A program made the position numbers and the translations under genes. This document shows, one piece after another, positions 22,236-35,313 of a stretch of 64,000 nt of DNA. Origin of the DNA: Loripinus fragilis. Its lineage: Eukaryota > Mollusca > Bivalvia > Lucinida > Lucinidae. The stretch's first letter is position 1, and the number at the start of each line of letters is the position of its first letter. The stretch covers positions 101,618,368 through 101,682,367 of the forward strand of contig OZ026516.1 of the NCBI GenBank assembly GCA_964019695.1, given 5' to 3'. The notes under the pieces are model-generated. The model worked only from the letters and a program-made list of their open reading frames with translations. It was not told the origin of the DNA and did no database searches.

Positions 22236-23958
22236 TACTTCAAATGCTTTGGGCATCCTAGTCCATGCACGCTAATCATTATATGCATTGTGTAATGCTG
22301 ATTTTGTCTTGCGTATATACTCACTACATAAAGAAACGCAACCATCACACAATTTTGAATAGCTTGCAAGTCCTCAAATTGGAGGGTACATGCTGAATCC
22401 TAAGACATATTGTCACAGCGGCTTGCATTTTCTTTTTGCATGTACAGTGCACAAAAAATCACGTTCCAATTTCTTTTGGAAACACATGTTAAAATCGAGA
22501 AAAGATGCTTTGTTATTAACTTGCATATGCTTTCCGAAAGTGCTTACAATATTCCTAGCAAATGCAAACACACACTGGACATATAAGGATCGTCAATTTA
22601 ACAATTGCTTTTTTTGGGTTAAAATTGCTGGTTCATTTCATTTTGGTGCCGTGGTCCATGGTATATGTATATACATATGCAAAGCTCTTCGGGACTGTTT
22701 CACGTTCATAATAATGCTAAAAGCGTCAATTAATTCCCGGCAGGTAAGCGTAAATTTGGTCCGCCTAGTTTTGGGAGGGAATGTAAACGCGGCAATGCCG
22801 TGAAGATGCTGCTGTAAAATTATAGTCCCGCTATCCTTAGTCCCAAAGGTGCCGTAGCTCCTAATGAACATGATGAAGGATGCATAACCTGTATTTTTTC
22901 GTATCTTATGACGGAGGGCGAAATTAAATATGCAGATACTATTGGTTTGTCAATTTGATTTTGTCTACAGCAAAAAAAAGTATATAAAAGAGCCTAAAAA
23001 GAAGCAAAAAATAAGTTGGAATACCGACGCTTGGAATCGAACTTGGGCCGTTTTCGTGCGAGTCAGGTATCGTAGCCTCTACACCATTGCAGAAAATTTA
23101 ATGAATTTGCTTATAATAATTTCAAATCACATTGCATAATCCTGAATTATTTTGTTCGTATGTTTTTTTTTAATTCTTTAATTAGTTCCCAAAGGCCATT
23201 TTGAATTTTTCACAAAACACTTCTGCTGCACTCATAATACACTTAATTATTCGTTAAAGAAATACTGTAGCGAAAATTCGTTCTTTCCCGATGACATCAT
23301 CACTACTTCATCAGATAAACTTAAATATATCATTCAGTATCTTGCCACGGCTTGGGAAAAGAACTATTTTTTCACTTTCCCTTAAAAGCTTGATGTCGTG
23401 AATAATAATTGAAATTAAAATAAAGATTACAACTATTTTAACTTAATATTCAGGACGTCGTTTTTTTCAGAAAGTTTGCAAAATGCTGAAAACTTCCATG
23501 TGAGATTATGAAAAATCGATCGCGATGACATATCCTTTTTATTTCATAAATTAACAGTCCATACATAAAACAAACTGTATGCAAATAATTAAAAAGATTT
23601 TAACGTGGGAAGTATTACCCGCAACTGCCCTTAAATTAGTAGGTGTAAACCATGTTAACCAGACGTGAAATAGATCTTATCATAAACTGAACTGCGTGGG
23701 GACGATTCTCGACCCAATTTTAACTAACGAACATTCAAAAGGGAACATTTAATATCGTACAAAATGTTTGACAGTCTGGTGGCAGAAAATCTCAACATGA
23801 AAAACGCTTTTGATCCGGTTTTATAATAAGTTAAACCTCTCTTTGAAACACGCTTAGGTGTGCTATTTTTGCGCGACCGCGACGTTAACTTTAAGACGCA
23901 TTTTCTCGAAATGACGTCGTCCACCCAACTCGTACCTTTTTGCGTGACGGGTCACATA

Positions 23959-24020
23959 TTGAATTAATTTTAAATAGAAAGACAAGTTTGCTAATGCTGG
24001 ACTCAGGAAGATAAACAATG
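23959..24020. repeat. Tandem repeat, right part after the insertion
   Basis: Continues the 20100-20481 array (AATTAATTTTAAATAGAAAG, TTTGCTAATGCTGGACTCAG). Confidence 0.7.
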
Positions 24021-24024
24021 GGTT

Positions 24025-24180
24025 TTAGCCCACCTGCGCCCGTCGTCCGTCGTCAATAATTGCTTCAAATGACATCTCCTGAACTATTGGCTGATTTTAA
24101 CCAAACTAACGATGCCTTGGGTTGGTCAGTGGTGTGTGATTGTGGAATTTCCTAGTCAAACTGGCCACGATGTTATAAAA
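24025..24180. repeat. Dispersed repeat, CGTCCGTCGTC...ACATCTCCT type
   Basis: Carries CCCGTCGTCCGTCGTCAATA, AATGACATCTCCTGAACTAT, TGGCTGATTTTAACCAAACT and CCTTGGGTTGGTCA in this order. I recognise the order from a repeat common in bivalve genomes; only one copy is present here, so the call relies on memory. Confidence 0.45.
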
Positions 24181-24182
24181 AA

Positions 24183-24393
24183 TTATGCTCAACAAAACTG
24201 AGCATGACTTTTATCCTACTAGATCTACTCATAAATGTTAAAATGTCAACAATTCATGACATTTAGGATAATAAGTTCAGCATTTAGGCGTTCAAAAGCA
24301 AGCAAAGTCTTTATTTTTCAGTCTTTAGTTTTTCTGAGTTGTCGAAATGGCATGCTCAGTTGAGTTGAGTATGAATTTTTTTTTATAACCCCA
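24183..24393. mobile_element. Fold-back MITE with TGCTCA...TGAGCA arms
   Basis: Begins TTATGCTCAACAAAACTGAG and ends TGCTCAGTTGAGTTGAGTAT followed by a T run and ATAACCCC. Related copies lie at 38345-38603 and, as a half, at 33515-33563. Minus-strand frames across 24318-24617 are chance. Confidence 0.6.
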
Positions 24394-25335
24394 ATGGCTG
24401 GCCGTATTAGCTGAGAAGCAAACTCCAAAGACAGGTTTTCTCGCGACCAGGTCACAATATACCCTGAAATATATTCGATAAAAAATCCAAAAACTGATGC
24501 CACAATTGGAGAGCCCGAGGATGAAAGGGTTCCCATTCGATGAGGTCTTAGATAAATTCGAACATTGCGATATATTGAGTGAAATAAACATTTACGCTGA
24601 TGGGTTTCCGTAAGCACGAAGCGTTAAATTTTATTGTTGTGGCTGTAAAATGCCTGATTTTTGTTGAGAGCACGAGCTTTAACGATATTCCAATCAGCCC
24701 TTGACAGGTTGAGGACCTGCTAGAGAGGTTTTCAAGACTTATTTTATGTTGCACTTAATTACTTGAAAATGTTTTCCCGCCTTGAGAGTTTCTGTTTGTC
24801 AAATAATGGCGATAAATCTCGCAGAAGCCATAAAATGTGATGTTCCGTTCAATATTTTATTCCGACTTGTGAAATAACCACCCAGTTTTATGGGTCGTGT
24901 TCGGGTATGACTTCAATTAAACCTCGTACGTGTACAAATAAGCGATCAAGTCGAAACCCAGAAATAGAAGTGATTGGCAATAAACAAGTTAGGTTTCTGT
25001 TAAACAGATTAAGGAGATCACGAACTAGCTAGGAATGTTACAATGAAAAGAGGGCAGTCATCAGTCAACCTTCCGTCCATAGTTATAGCATTACATGGCA
25101 TTGCGTCGAATTAACATTATTTAAAATTAACTCTTGCATTTTTCAAAATGAGAAGCAGGAATGGAAGCAGTTAATAATAACTCATTATGAGTTTTCCGGT
25201 ATGAAGTGATAAAATTGACCCCGCGTGGCGATTGAGAAACAACAACAACAGCAATAGTAGCAGTAGCAACAACAATTCATAATAATCATCGCAGCGCGTC
25301 CGTTGTTTTTTTTACTGAGTTGCATAATTACTGTG
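24394..25335. other. No recognised feature
   Basis: Contains a short fragment (CAAACTCCAAAGACAGG then TTTTCTCGCGACCAGG, about 24418-24450) matching part of the 2669-2867 dispersed repeat, otherwise nothing recognised. Confidence 0.45.
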
Positions 25336-25604
<269 letters not shown>

Positions 25605-25692
25605 AAAAGAAGAATGAAGCGTGGTGGAAGTGATGGTGTTACAAGCAATAGCAGCATGTGCAAACGCTAGCACACACAACAGAATATATAGG

Positions 25693-25795
25693 CCATCTCG
25701 GGCCACTATCGGCCCACCAGAGAAACGCCATTTAAATGGCGTTTCGCTTGCGGGTCGAATGTGGCCCGCTATTATATACTTTCTGGGATCTTTTT
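25693..25795. repeat. Family C core only
   Basis: GGGCCACTATCGGCCCACCA, then AACGCCATTTAAATGGCGTT as a perfect palindrome, then GCGGGTCGAATGTGGCCCGC. The terminal GGATCC arms are absent. Confidence 0.7.
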
Positions 25796-25959
25796 AAACT
25801 GTAAGTATGTTTCAAGAGTATATATTGTGTTTTACCAGATTGATCAGAGATCCCAAATAGCTGTCGTTGTGCCTCATGGAATTGGTAAAATATCATCCCC
25901 GTTCACCAATATAGTATTGATATATTTCATATTCTGATCCTTTGCTTTTGGAAGTATCG

Positions 25960-28170
<2,211 letters not shown>

Positions 28171-29362
28171 TTGCCACATTCAAGTGGGTAATGATCAACA
28201 ATGATTAGGACGATATGTCATATTAACGAGCTTTTTGGCTATGATTTTGGATATTTCCTCGCAATAATCATCTGCGTTGCTGTTGTTGTTTTTGGCGGCT
28301 TGTTTGTTTTGAAAATGGTAAAGATATTCGAACGTCATGTCTACAAATGCTTGTTTTTACTATTTGCATACTATGCGTTTTTATTCGGATTGTTTTATCA
28401 ACTTTAAAAAAAATGTCTTAGAGAATCAAATGGACCAGACCTGCCTAATCTGGGTCTACGCTGTTTGCAAGGATTTTAAGCAGACAATTAAGTCGCCACT
28501 AGCTTGGGACAGATTCAAATGTGCTGCAGCCAGATTTAAGTCGCCCTGCTTCCATTTATATGTGTAACTCCTATAAAAAGAAACTTTAAAAAACTTAAAA
28601 TGACAACTAGTTTTGGAGACGATAACAATATGTTTTGCACTTGTTTACCAGTTGCGAAACATCCTTGCGGACCTTCTTTTCTTTTAATGTAATAAGGAAA
28701 ACAAAAGCACGTTGTCATGAGTTGTTGTTAAAACATGATCATTAAAGTTATCAGAGGGCGACCCTGTCCTCTGGTTCATTAGTTTGTAATCCATTGCTCA
28801 ATTTTCGACATTCTTACGCTCTGTGCTCGTTGCTGTGCTGTGACTACCTTTACTTTGTACTCCCTTCTTTAGACGTGTACATTTACCTTAATGCGCTAAT
28901 ACGCCTTAACGTCGTGAGATTATCAGAAAAAAAATAATCCATTTTATTTTATCATAAGCAGTGAATTATGTGAATAACTTTTACCGGGTATTTTTCTTCA
29001 GTGAAAATTATCGTATGTTTTCACTCGTGACTGATACGATTTATATTTTCACTGTAGCAAAACAATGCTTTCTTGGAATTTTTGGGACTGGTACATTTTT
29101 CAAAATGTTTTACAAGAATACGCACTCGAAAAAATACTGTTTTGTTTTCAATGCCAATAGTTTTAATACCAATCCAAACTGTGTACTCTATGGAGTAGTA
29201 AGTTGGAGTAGAGTGTTGAGTGAAGGCGGAATTTGGAGTGGTAAAACTTGATATGTTTGTTGATGCTAAATATTATAAAATCGACAAAACACAGCTACCT
29301 CATTTTCCCATACCTTGTCTTTCATATGGTCTGCTTTTTATCTCACTATATACATAGTAAGA
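28171..29362. other. No recognised gene
   Basis: AT-rich. A fragment at 28425-28480 (GGACCAGACCTGCCTAATCT, GGGTCTACGCTGTTTGCAAG) resembles half of a family A hairpin. A 68-codon hydrophobic frame (28201-28407) and a 96-codon frame (28961-29251) have no recognised domain. Confidence 0.4.
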
Positions 29363-29880
29363 AAGAGGGCAAAGATCAGGAATCGATACAATCAAGCACC
29401 ACAGCCGACCCAGGATACCAATGTGAAAGTGACGTCACAATTAGACATCACAAAGGAAAGCCAAGTGGTCAGCCCTTTCCCAGCAGGTGACCACAAGGCA
29501 TCAACAACAGACGTGCATGAAAGCATAACAAAACAAGACAGAAATAACATAAATGATCCACAAAAGAGGCACCGCCTTGGAACGGTCAGTAAAAATATTT
29601 TACTGGAGGGCTTAAACCAGTTTAACGGTGCACCAACATCACCCTTAGTTCACCCTTAGTTAAGATGTGGATCAAGACACATAGATGCTTGGTTTGCATG
29701 AAAGACCCTAACTTATCAATGCATCATCTCCTAGAACATATAAATCAAGATATAAAAAGGAGATAAAGCAAAGATAAGGACTCAACAGTACATAAAGCTG
29801 AATACCGGAGCAAAAGAAATCCATCAGGTAAACCCCGGTGGGCCTGACAACAGCCAAAGTATCAGGCCCCTACCATCGCA
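29363..29880 (-). other. 3' untranslated region of the Penelope-like element
   Basis: Follows the last stop codon (TGA at 29881-29883). It contains a GGGCCTGATAC ... GTCAGGCCC hairpin, ACCGTTAAACTGGTTTAAG, an AGTAAAATATTTTTACT palindrome and a final GTGCTTGATTGTATCGATTC block that recurs elsewhere in the window. If the element used selenocysteine, its SECIS hairpin should be here; I could not identify one by eye. A 114-codon plus-strand frame across it is antisense. Confidence 0.6.
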
Positions 29881-30540
29881 TCAATAAATAGGTCTGTAAG
29901 TCGGAGCCATCATAGAGTCTGAAGTCCGACCCACCAGCGTGCAGTTAAAGAGGAAAGCAAAGTTGCCAACTGTGATTGGGTTGACCACCAAGCATGCAGT
30001 CTGTTGCAATACATTAATGTTATAGCCAAATCTTTTTATAATGTGAAATAATTTTAATGAACTAAGCTGAAAAAGTATTAGAGCCAACAATCTTCTTCAA
30101 TTTATACACCAAGTCACCATAGAATCCAGGTTCCGAAAGTTCTTGGCACAAGAGAGAGTTAAAGTCCAATTTGGAATTTAGATATCAAATCATAGTATCG
30201 TCTATAAAATTTAGAAAAGGTTTTGCGAAGTTTATGATACCGATAGCCTTGTTTAAGAAGTTTCTGAGTTAACAATTTATTGCGAGTGTTGAAGTCAGCA
30301 ACATGGCTAGATGCTCTAGCAAAACGAATGAGTTGAGAGATATAGGCTCCATAAGATGTAGAGCGAGGAACATCACCATCTAAAATGGGAAATTGACAAT
30401 TTCAAAATCAAAGTAGTCACGTTTATCATAAATTTTGGTAGAAACAATATCATTAGAAATTGACAAATGCAAGTCTAAAAATGAGGCTTCGGTATCAGAG
30501 GTATTAGCTTTATTAAGTTGGAGCTCTGAAGGGTATATTT
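29881..30540 (-). pseudogene. Penelope-like element: post-catalytic RT and C-terminal region
   Basis: After motif C the reading continues as FDTMVSQIYPSELQLNKA then DTEASFLDLHLSI and KIYDKRDYFDFEIVNFPF. A one-base slip follows, then LDGDVPRSTSYG, QLIRFARASSHV, KLLKQGYRYHKLRKTFSKF. A TAA at 30159-30161 and a TAG at 30062-30064 interrupt it, and further slips lead to NPITVGNFAFLFNC and the terminal stop. The sequence type is the conserved thumb and C-terminal region of these elements; no nuclease follows it. Confidence 0.8.
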
Positions 30541-31135
30541 GACTTACCATAGTGTCAAAATAAACATTATTAATGTTTAAAACATCGTCCAGATATCTGG
30601 ATGTAGCGTTAAAAGCATCAATAATTATCAGCCATCTTATCATCAGAAAGAGAAATCATAACAAAACAAGAATAAATCTGCAACCAAGGGAGCACAATTA
30701 GTGCCCATAGGAATCCGAACTGCATGTCTATACAACTTGGTGCCAAATCGAATAAAACATGTTGGCAATCAAAATGTCAGCGCATCACATACATTTTGAC
30801 AAGACCATGTATGATATTTTTTAGGTTTTTCTGGAGTAAAAAATGCGTTTCTGTCGTTACATGAAAGAAGGTTCTTTCAATAAGATCAATAAGTTTATCT
30901 TTAATTAAATTATGAGGTAAAGTAGTGTAAAGAGTAGGAAAATCATAAGTAGACAAACTGATCGCATTGAAAATTTCTCCTGAATTTTTAATAGACCCTA
31001 ATAGATTTTTACCAGATCTCTCAAACACTTTTTCACAGTACTTGATAACATGTTTTTAACAGCTGTAAGACGTGAGGTTAACACTTTAGAAAGTTCTGTG
31101 GTCGTACGTGAACTAGAATTAGCAATAAATCTTTC
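30541..31135 (-). pseudogene. Penelope-like element: reverse transcriptase catalytic core
   Basis: Upstream comes the fingers-like word PTLYWLPKLHKKP (just above 31135). Motif A is STYDFPTLYTTLPH, with the first catalytic Asp, followed by NLIKDKLIDLIERTF. WSCQNVCDAL, read after a slip, leads to motif B IPMGTNCAPLVADLFLF. Motif C is RYLDDVLNINN with the Asp-Asp pair. At least four one-base slips and a deletion between motifs B and C break the frame, so no active polymerase can be made. Confidence 0.88.
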
Positions 31136-31334
31136 TTAATAGGTTTTTTATGGAGTTTAGGTAACCAGTACAACGTAGGAACTTTTTCTTGGTTTTCTTT
31201 AGCTTTGACACCAAAATGTAGGGCTGTATGACAACCATGCCCATCGAAAGCCATCCTCTCACTCAAAGAAGGCTGCAGCTTAGACATTGTTGTCAGCAAG
31301 CTCATGCTTATGAGTATTTATATAATTCAATCGT

Positions 31335-32090
31335 CAAACAACTACAACATTGTTAGCAGCTTTATCTGCTGGAACCAAAACATAGTTCATATGAAAATCC
31401 TGGATACCTCGTTTAAGATGACGAAATGAAGATTTAGGTTTAGGAGGTAAAAGATGTGTATCACGAGAGTAAAATGAATTATGAGTATCAACAATTTTAA
31501 AAAATGTTAATTTTCCATTCCTTCAAGGCATCAGGTTCAACAATTTCTCGTTTACACCAACGATTACTGAAGTCATTTAAAGAAATAGCGATCTCTCAAC
31601 GACATCTAGGGAAATCAATATTAGAGGGAAATCTATATTTAGGACCTTTAGAAATAATATAACGACCTCTAGAGTCAGGAATGATATTTAGATTACCTGT
31701 AATCACATGTCCTGCAGGGGGATATAAATAATTAGAATTTTGACAATCTCAAGAGTCAGGAGTATTGGAATCTATATTTGTATCAGTTACAATTTTATTA
31801 AATTCAAATATAGAAGACCTAATTGGTTTGTTATATTTATAGCAAATGATAGGAGTTTCAAAATTATTAAAGTAATTTGGAATAGATGAAATCACTCAAT
31901 TATCCTTAAAGATACTATGTAAATCAATAAACTTCATACCTTTGTTAATGAATGGAATTTTGATAAGATGTCGTTTATTGTTGACCTCAGAATCAATATA
32001 ACGACTAAGGAAATGTTGAACATAACACCTTGTAAGAAGTGCTGCTTTATATAATTTGTTTGCTCTATCGTAAAATTTATTAGCCTCTAA
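31335..32090 (-). pseudogene. Penelope-like element: linker with CxC-type motif, in-frame TGA codons
   Basis: Readable from ANKFYDRANKLYKAALLTRC through FIDLHSIFKDN, IICYKYNKPIRSSIF, YPPAGHVITGN, KGPKYRFPSNIDFPRC, NRWCKREIVEPDALKEW (then one extra T at about 31501) to YVLVPADKAANNVVVV. In-frame TGA codons stand at 31896-31898, 31749-31751, 31596-31598 and 31334-31336. The second lies at DS[TGA]DC, the first position of the CxC-type motif; the last stands at VVVV[TGA]RLN, where I expect Cys. There is no TAG or TAA in this stretch. Known biology: clam Naiads have been reported, as I recall, as multi-selenocysteine proteins. The TGAs may therefore be Sec codons, or simple decay. Confidence 0.75.
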
Positions 32091-32156
32091 TATGTTCTTA
32101 AATGGGTATCCTTTGGAAGCAAGTATGTTCTTAAAAGGGTACCCTTTGGAAGCAAA
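32091..32156 (-). repeat. In-frame 33-bp tandem duplication in the Penelope-like linker
   Basis: TATGTTCTTAAATGGGTATC + CTTTGGAAGCAAG (32091-32123) is repeated with two changes near its middle and one at its last base at 32124-32156. Read on the minus strand each unit encodes ASKGYPFKNIL, 11 codons, so the frame is kept. Confidence 0.85.
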
Positions 32157-32879
32157 GACTGCACAATAGAACTGAAACTAGAGTGTGCATATTTCCTGAG
32201 CCAGACTAGCTAGTTTCTGCCATTTAGGCTTCATCAGTGACCCTCTAATATTTTCAATGTTCCACAATAACTCTAAATTGCGTAAAACTGAGATAGGCAA
32301 CGAACTTAAAAATGAAAGTAAGACCATGATTATTTAAAGCTATACAAAGACCCTTTAGAGAAGTATTTATGCGTTTTTCAGCACAAGTTTTGCGCTTAAA
32401 GAGACTAAGTCTGCAACTATGAACATTCTTCGATTTTTTTTTTATTTTCTTTTTAAATCATTTGTAAAAGTAGAATTAAGTAATGTTTTCACAATAAATC
32501 TGTTCACTATAGCTGAAAACTGCACGGAAAAGTGAATTATCTTATAAAACAGGTGTTTTTTTTCTCTTGTTGGTAATTATTTGCGTCCCTCCAATAATTA
32601 TAGACAGTTAATTTTAGCTTAAATGCTGTTGTTTTGATACTGATAATTTGTTAAGATTTACGAAATTGGTAAAATGTATACCTAAATTTTAGTTTTTTTA
32701 CTGTGTTCTTGAAAAATAGAAACATTAGTTCTAAAATTAAAAGATCAAAAGTTACAGACTATGCAGCTTTAATGTTACCATTTTTACGTTTACCATGAGA
32801 TCTACTTTTACGTTTTTTACATCCCAAATGAGAAAAAAACATCAAAATCTAGCATTTTAGAAACATTACCGTCATGGTA

Positions 32880-33480
32880 TATATTATCATTAAAATCTAA
32901 AGGAAAAGGTGATTGCAAAAATTTAATCTAGTTAAGTTTAGTTTCATGTCTCTTTATATTTTTTAATCTAGATGATGAATAAGGGTCGCATATAATTTTT
33001 TCAACTGGTTGAATTATAATTTTACTAGGTGAATGACCATTATTTTTGAAATGGCGATAAAGAAATGTTTCAAATTCTTTAGGCTTTTTCATTTTACAAA
33101 AGTGCGCACAAAACCTAGTCTTAAGGGATCGACCATTTTGTCCATCATATTGCATTCCACAATTAATTTCAGTTATAACATAAATCAGAACAGATGAAGT
33201 TCAGTCCATATCATTAACATTGATTATGGAAAACTCTCTACCATTTACAGATGGTGTAATAGTAGTATTAGTACATAAATGTGTGCAACAGACACACCTC
33301 TTGGCATTGCACTTAGAAACATTAGGATACATTCTGCGTCTTTTGAACGCATTAAATGGTCTCTTTGAACACATATATTGGGGTACTGATCACAGACCTT
33401 CCAAGTTAGCAGCATATCGTATAGTAAGAGAGAATTTCTGAGCAGCTTGGGGAAAAGATCTGGGAATCTAAAGCAAGAAA
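32880..33480 (-). pseudogene. Penelope-like element: N-terminal Cys-rich finger and GIY-YIG endonuclease
   Basis: The frame reads FPQAAQKFSLTIRYAANLEG, then a TGA (33390-33392), SVPQYMCSKRPFNAFKRRRM, and a cysteine cluster CNAKRCVCCTHLC. A second TGA at 33201-33203 follows ...NDMD. Next come the GIY-like strand LIYVITEINCG and the YIG-like strand MQYDGQNGRSLKTRF, with the expected spacing and the downstream Arg. Then come AHFCKMKKPKEFETFLYRHF and KNIKRHETKLN, and a TAG at 32928-32930 where Trp is expected. The YIG strand has Asp instead of Val/Ile. This domain would nick target DNA in an active element. Confidence 0.82.
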
Positions 33481-33514
33481 CTTCTTTATGTGTCTTATGA
33501 GTAGTTCAAATTTT

Positions 33515-33563
33515 GTGCTCAGTTGAGTTGAGCATGAAAAAAAATCATAACCTCAGGCCCTGG
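33515..33563 (+). repeat. Half-copy of the TGCTCA fold-back MITE
   Basis: GTGCTCAGTTGAGTTGAGCA, an A run, then ATAACCTCAGGCCCTGG. It matches the right arm of the 38345-38603 element and abuts the 5' side of the Penelope-like element. Confidence 0.65.
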
Positions 33564-35313
33564 CTACATTTTTAAAGATAAAAGCAATGACATCAACAAT
33601 TACGCTGTGAAAGAGAATAGATAACATCAATATTTTTCCACCACAAATTGGCAGTGAGTTTATGTTAGTAACATTTAACATAACATGTACGCATTTGTGC
33701 CTGCACTTTTATGTCTGCTTTTAATGCAAAGTATGTTAATTATGGAAAATTCTTATGTAAGCATTAGATTTATTTTACACTCAGTCCATATTGAATTTAA
33801 CAGTTAACATGGGTGTGAATGGAATTACTATTATCAATATCAGTGTTTAACTGTCATGTGCTGGTCACTGGGACCACATATCATTTTTGTAGGAGATCAT
33901 CAAAAAATAAATTCTGTGGACTGGACTGGTCATACTCACCATAGACGAATTTACATTCAGCATTGTTTTTTGCAGATAAGATGCATAGAATAGCCTTAAC
34001 AAAGCAGTGGAGATTGATCATGAAATAATTTCTACGGTCATTCTCCTCCCTTCCGCTGAATCATTCAAGAAGGTTTGTTGTCAGTTACAAGCGAAAGTAT
34101 GTGCACGAAGTACTGGTTAACTGCTTTTTCAAGCTTGCCCAGGAAAAAGTGTGGTTAGGTGAACTGACCGTCCCGCCATGACCATAGCTGTTGACTTGGG
34201 ACGTAAAGCAACAAAACAAACAAACAAACCAAAGTACCATGGTGTGACATGCAGTCACAAGTAACACAACAATTCAGGATTCATTTAGTAAGTTTATTTT
34301 ATAATTTTTTCGAGCATTCATATAATCCACATATGTACAAACATCTTATATATAAAGTATCAATAACAACTGTCAGTAAACAACACATGTGCGCACATAA
34401 AATACAAGAATATATCCAACACAGTGAGCAGATACAAAATTTGTAACCCTTTTTCATCTTCTTGAGGGGTGGGGATAAGGGTTGGTATTCCATGCAAGTA
34501 TGCTGCTTTACATAAAAAATCAAATCTTATTTGATAAACTGTTGCCTAATTCAAATTATCATATGACGTCGCGGCGTCTGGGAATTAAATAACGCCATGC
34601 AATAAAATGGATAAACCACCAGTGGTTCATAGAATTTCGGAAACGTTATAGCGTACATAATAATGTTGCGTACATAATGACAAATTTATAGTGTTTTTAC
34701 AGCAGAAATGAGATTTCACATATTCATTTAAACTGAAGATGTGACTACCTAACACTGACATTGTGCTTAACAAGTTAATAATTCGGAAGCGTTATATAAG
34801 TAACAACAAATGTGCAATAAACACAAAATACATATTTGATAATATATTAATTATTTGAAATGAAAATGAATAAAACATGTATGAGGAAAACCATGCAAAT
34901 ATAACATAGCTATTTACTTTAGACCACCTTAAATATAGAATGTGAAATTTACAGTGACACACAAGTAATTTCTTGAAAGCCAACCTTTGACGAAAATACA
35001 GCAGGGTCTGGATGGGCTATATAAATAAGCGATTAATAGCCTAATTTTATGAGTGATTCCCTTACTATTTCAACAATTAGTGAGTTTGTGACCTAAAATA
35101 AAGTATCAAAAATTAGTGGGTTTTTTTTTGTGGAAAAAAATGTCTTTAACGAGTAGCGATTAAGGGACAAATATTTTCACAATTAGGTGTTTTGGGACCC
35201 AAACCAGACCCTCACATAGAATGACATTATGCCAATATTGAATGGAAGAGAAGAGATATTTTCATTAATATGCATCTATAATATTATAAGATTCCAGGGG
35301 TATTGAGTACATA
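33564..35313. other. No recognised feature
   Basis: AT-rich sequence without recognised exon, RNA gene or repeat. A 60-codon minus frame at 34085-34267 is not supported by any domain. Confidence 0.45.

Larger units (their letters stand above)
20484..23956. mobile_element. 3.47-kb inverted-repeat transposon, TA-flanked, no transposase seen
   Basis: Both ends carry an inverted repeat of about 35 bp: TGTGACCCGTCACGCGAAAA then GGGACGAGTTGGGTG on the left (20484-20518); the right end (23922-23956) is its near-exact complement (CAAAAAGG for CGAAAAGG). TA stands outside each end (20482-20483, 23957-23958). The flanks are halves of one tandem-repeat unit, so the boundaries are secure. The interior is AT-rich with scattered ACGTCA motifs. 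The longest open frame (22390-22803, 137 codons) has no DDE or other known domain, so the copy appears non-autonomous or decayed. TA duplication suggests a Tc1/mariner-class transposase, but the end sequence is not one I can assign. Confidence 0.85.
29363..33480 (-). mobile_element. Penelope-like retroelement, Naiad-type (N-terminal GIY-YIG), degraded copy
   Basis: On the minus strand from high to low coordinate the readable pieces are: a Cys-rich finger and GIY-YIG nuclease (33480-32880), a basic tail (32810-32760), an unreadable AT-rich middle (32760-32160), a linker with a CxC-type motif (32090-31335), reverse transcriptase with motifs A, B and C (31135-30540), a C-terminal thumb-like region (30540-29881) and a 3' untranslated tail to about 29363. 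Having the GIY-YIG nuclease before the RT is the reverse of canonical Penelope/Poseidon elements and matches the Naiad clade known from many invertebrates. Frameshifts, TAG and TAA codons make it inactive. Both ends were set by loss of recognisable similarity; no target duplication was identified. Confidence 0.85.

Noticed and set aside
22390..22803. 137-codon plus-strand frame inside the 3.47-kb transposon, tested as transposase
   Set aside because: No DDE/DDD-like acidic residues in suitable context, no helix-turn-helix, Cys/Phe-rich chance composition; the opposite strand is also open.
22638..22871. 77-codon minus frame (PPKTRRTKFTLTCREL...)
   Set aside because: Overlaps the other chance frame in the non-autonomous transposon; no domain.
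29315..29659. 114-codon plus-strand frame
   Set aside because: It is antisense to the 3' untranslated region of the Penelope-like element and has no known domain.
30721..30790. An additional TGA between RT motifs A and B as a seventh Sec codon
   Set aside because: One T is missing just before and one extra T occurs shortly after, so this TGA arises from a frameshift and not from a codon in the original frame.
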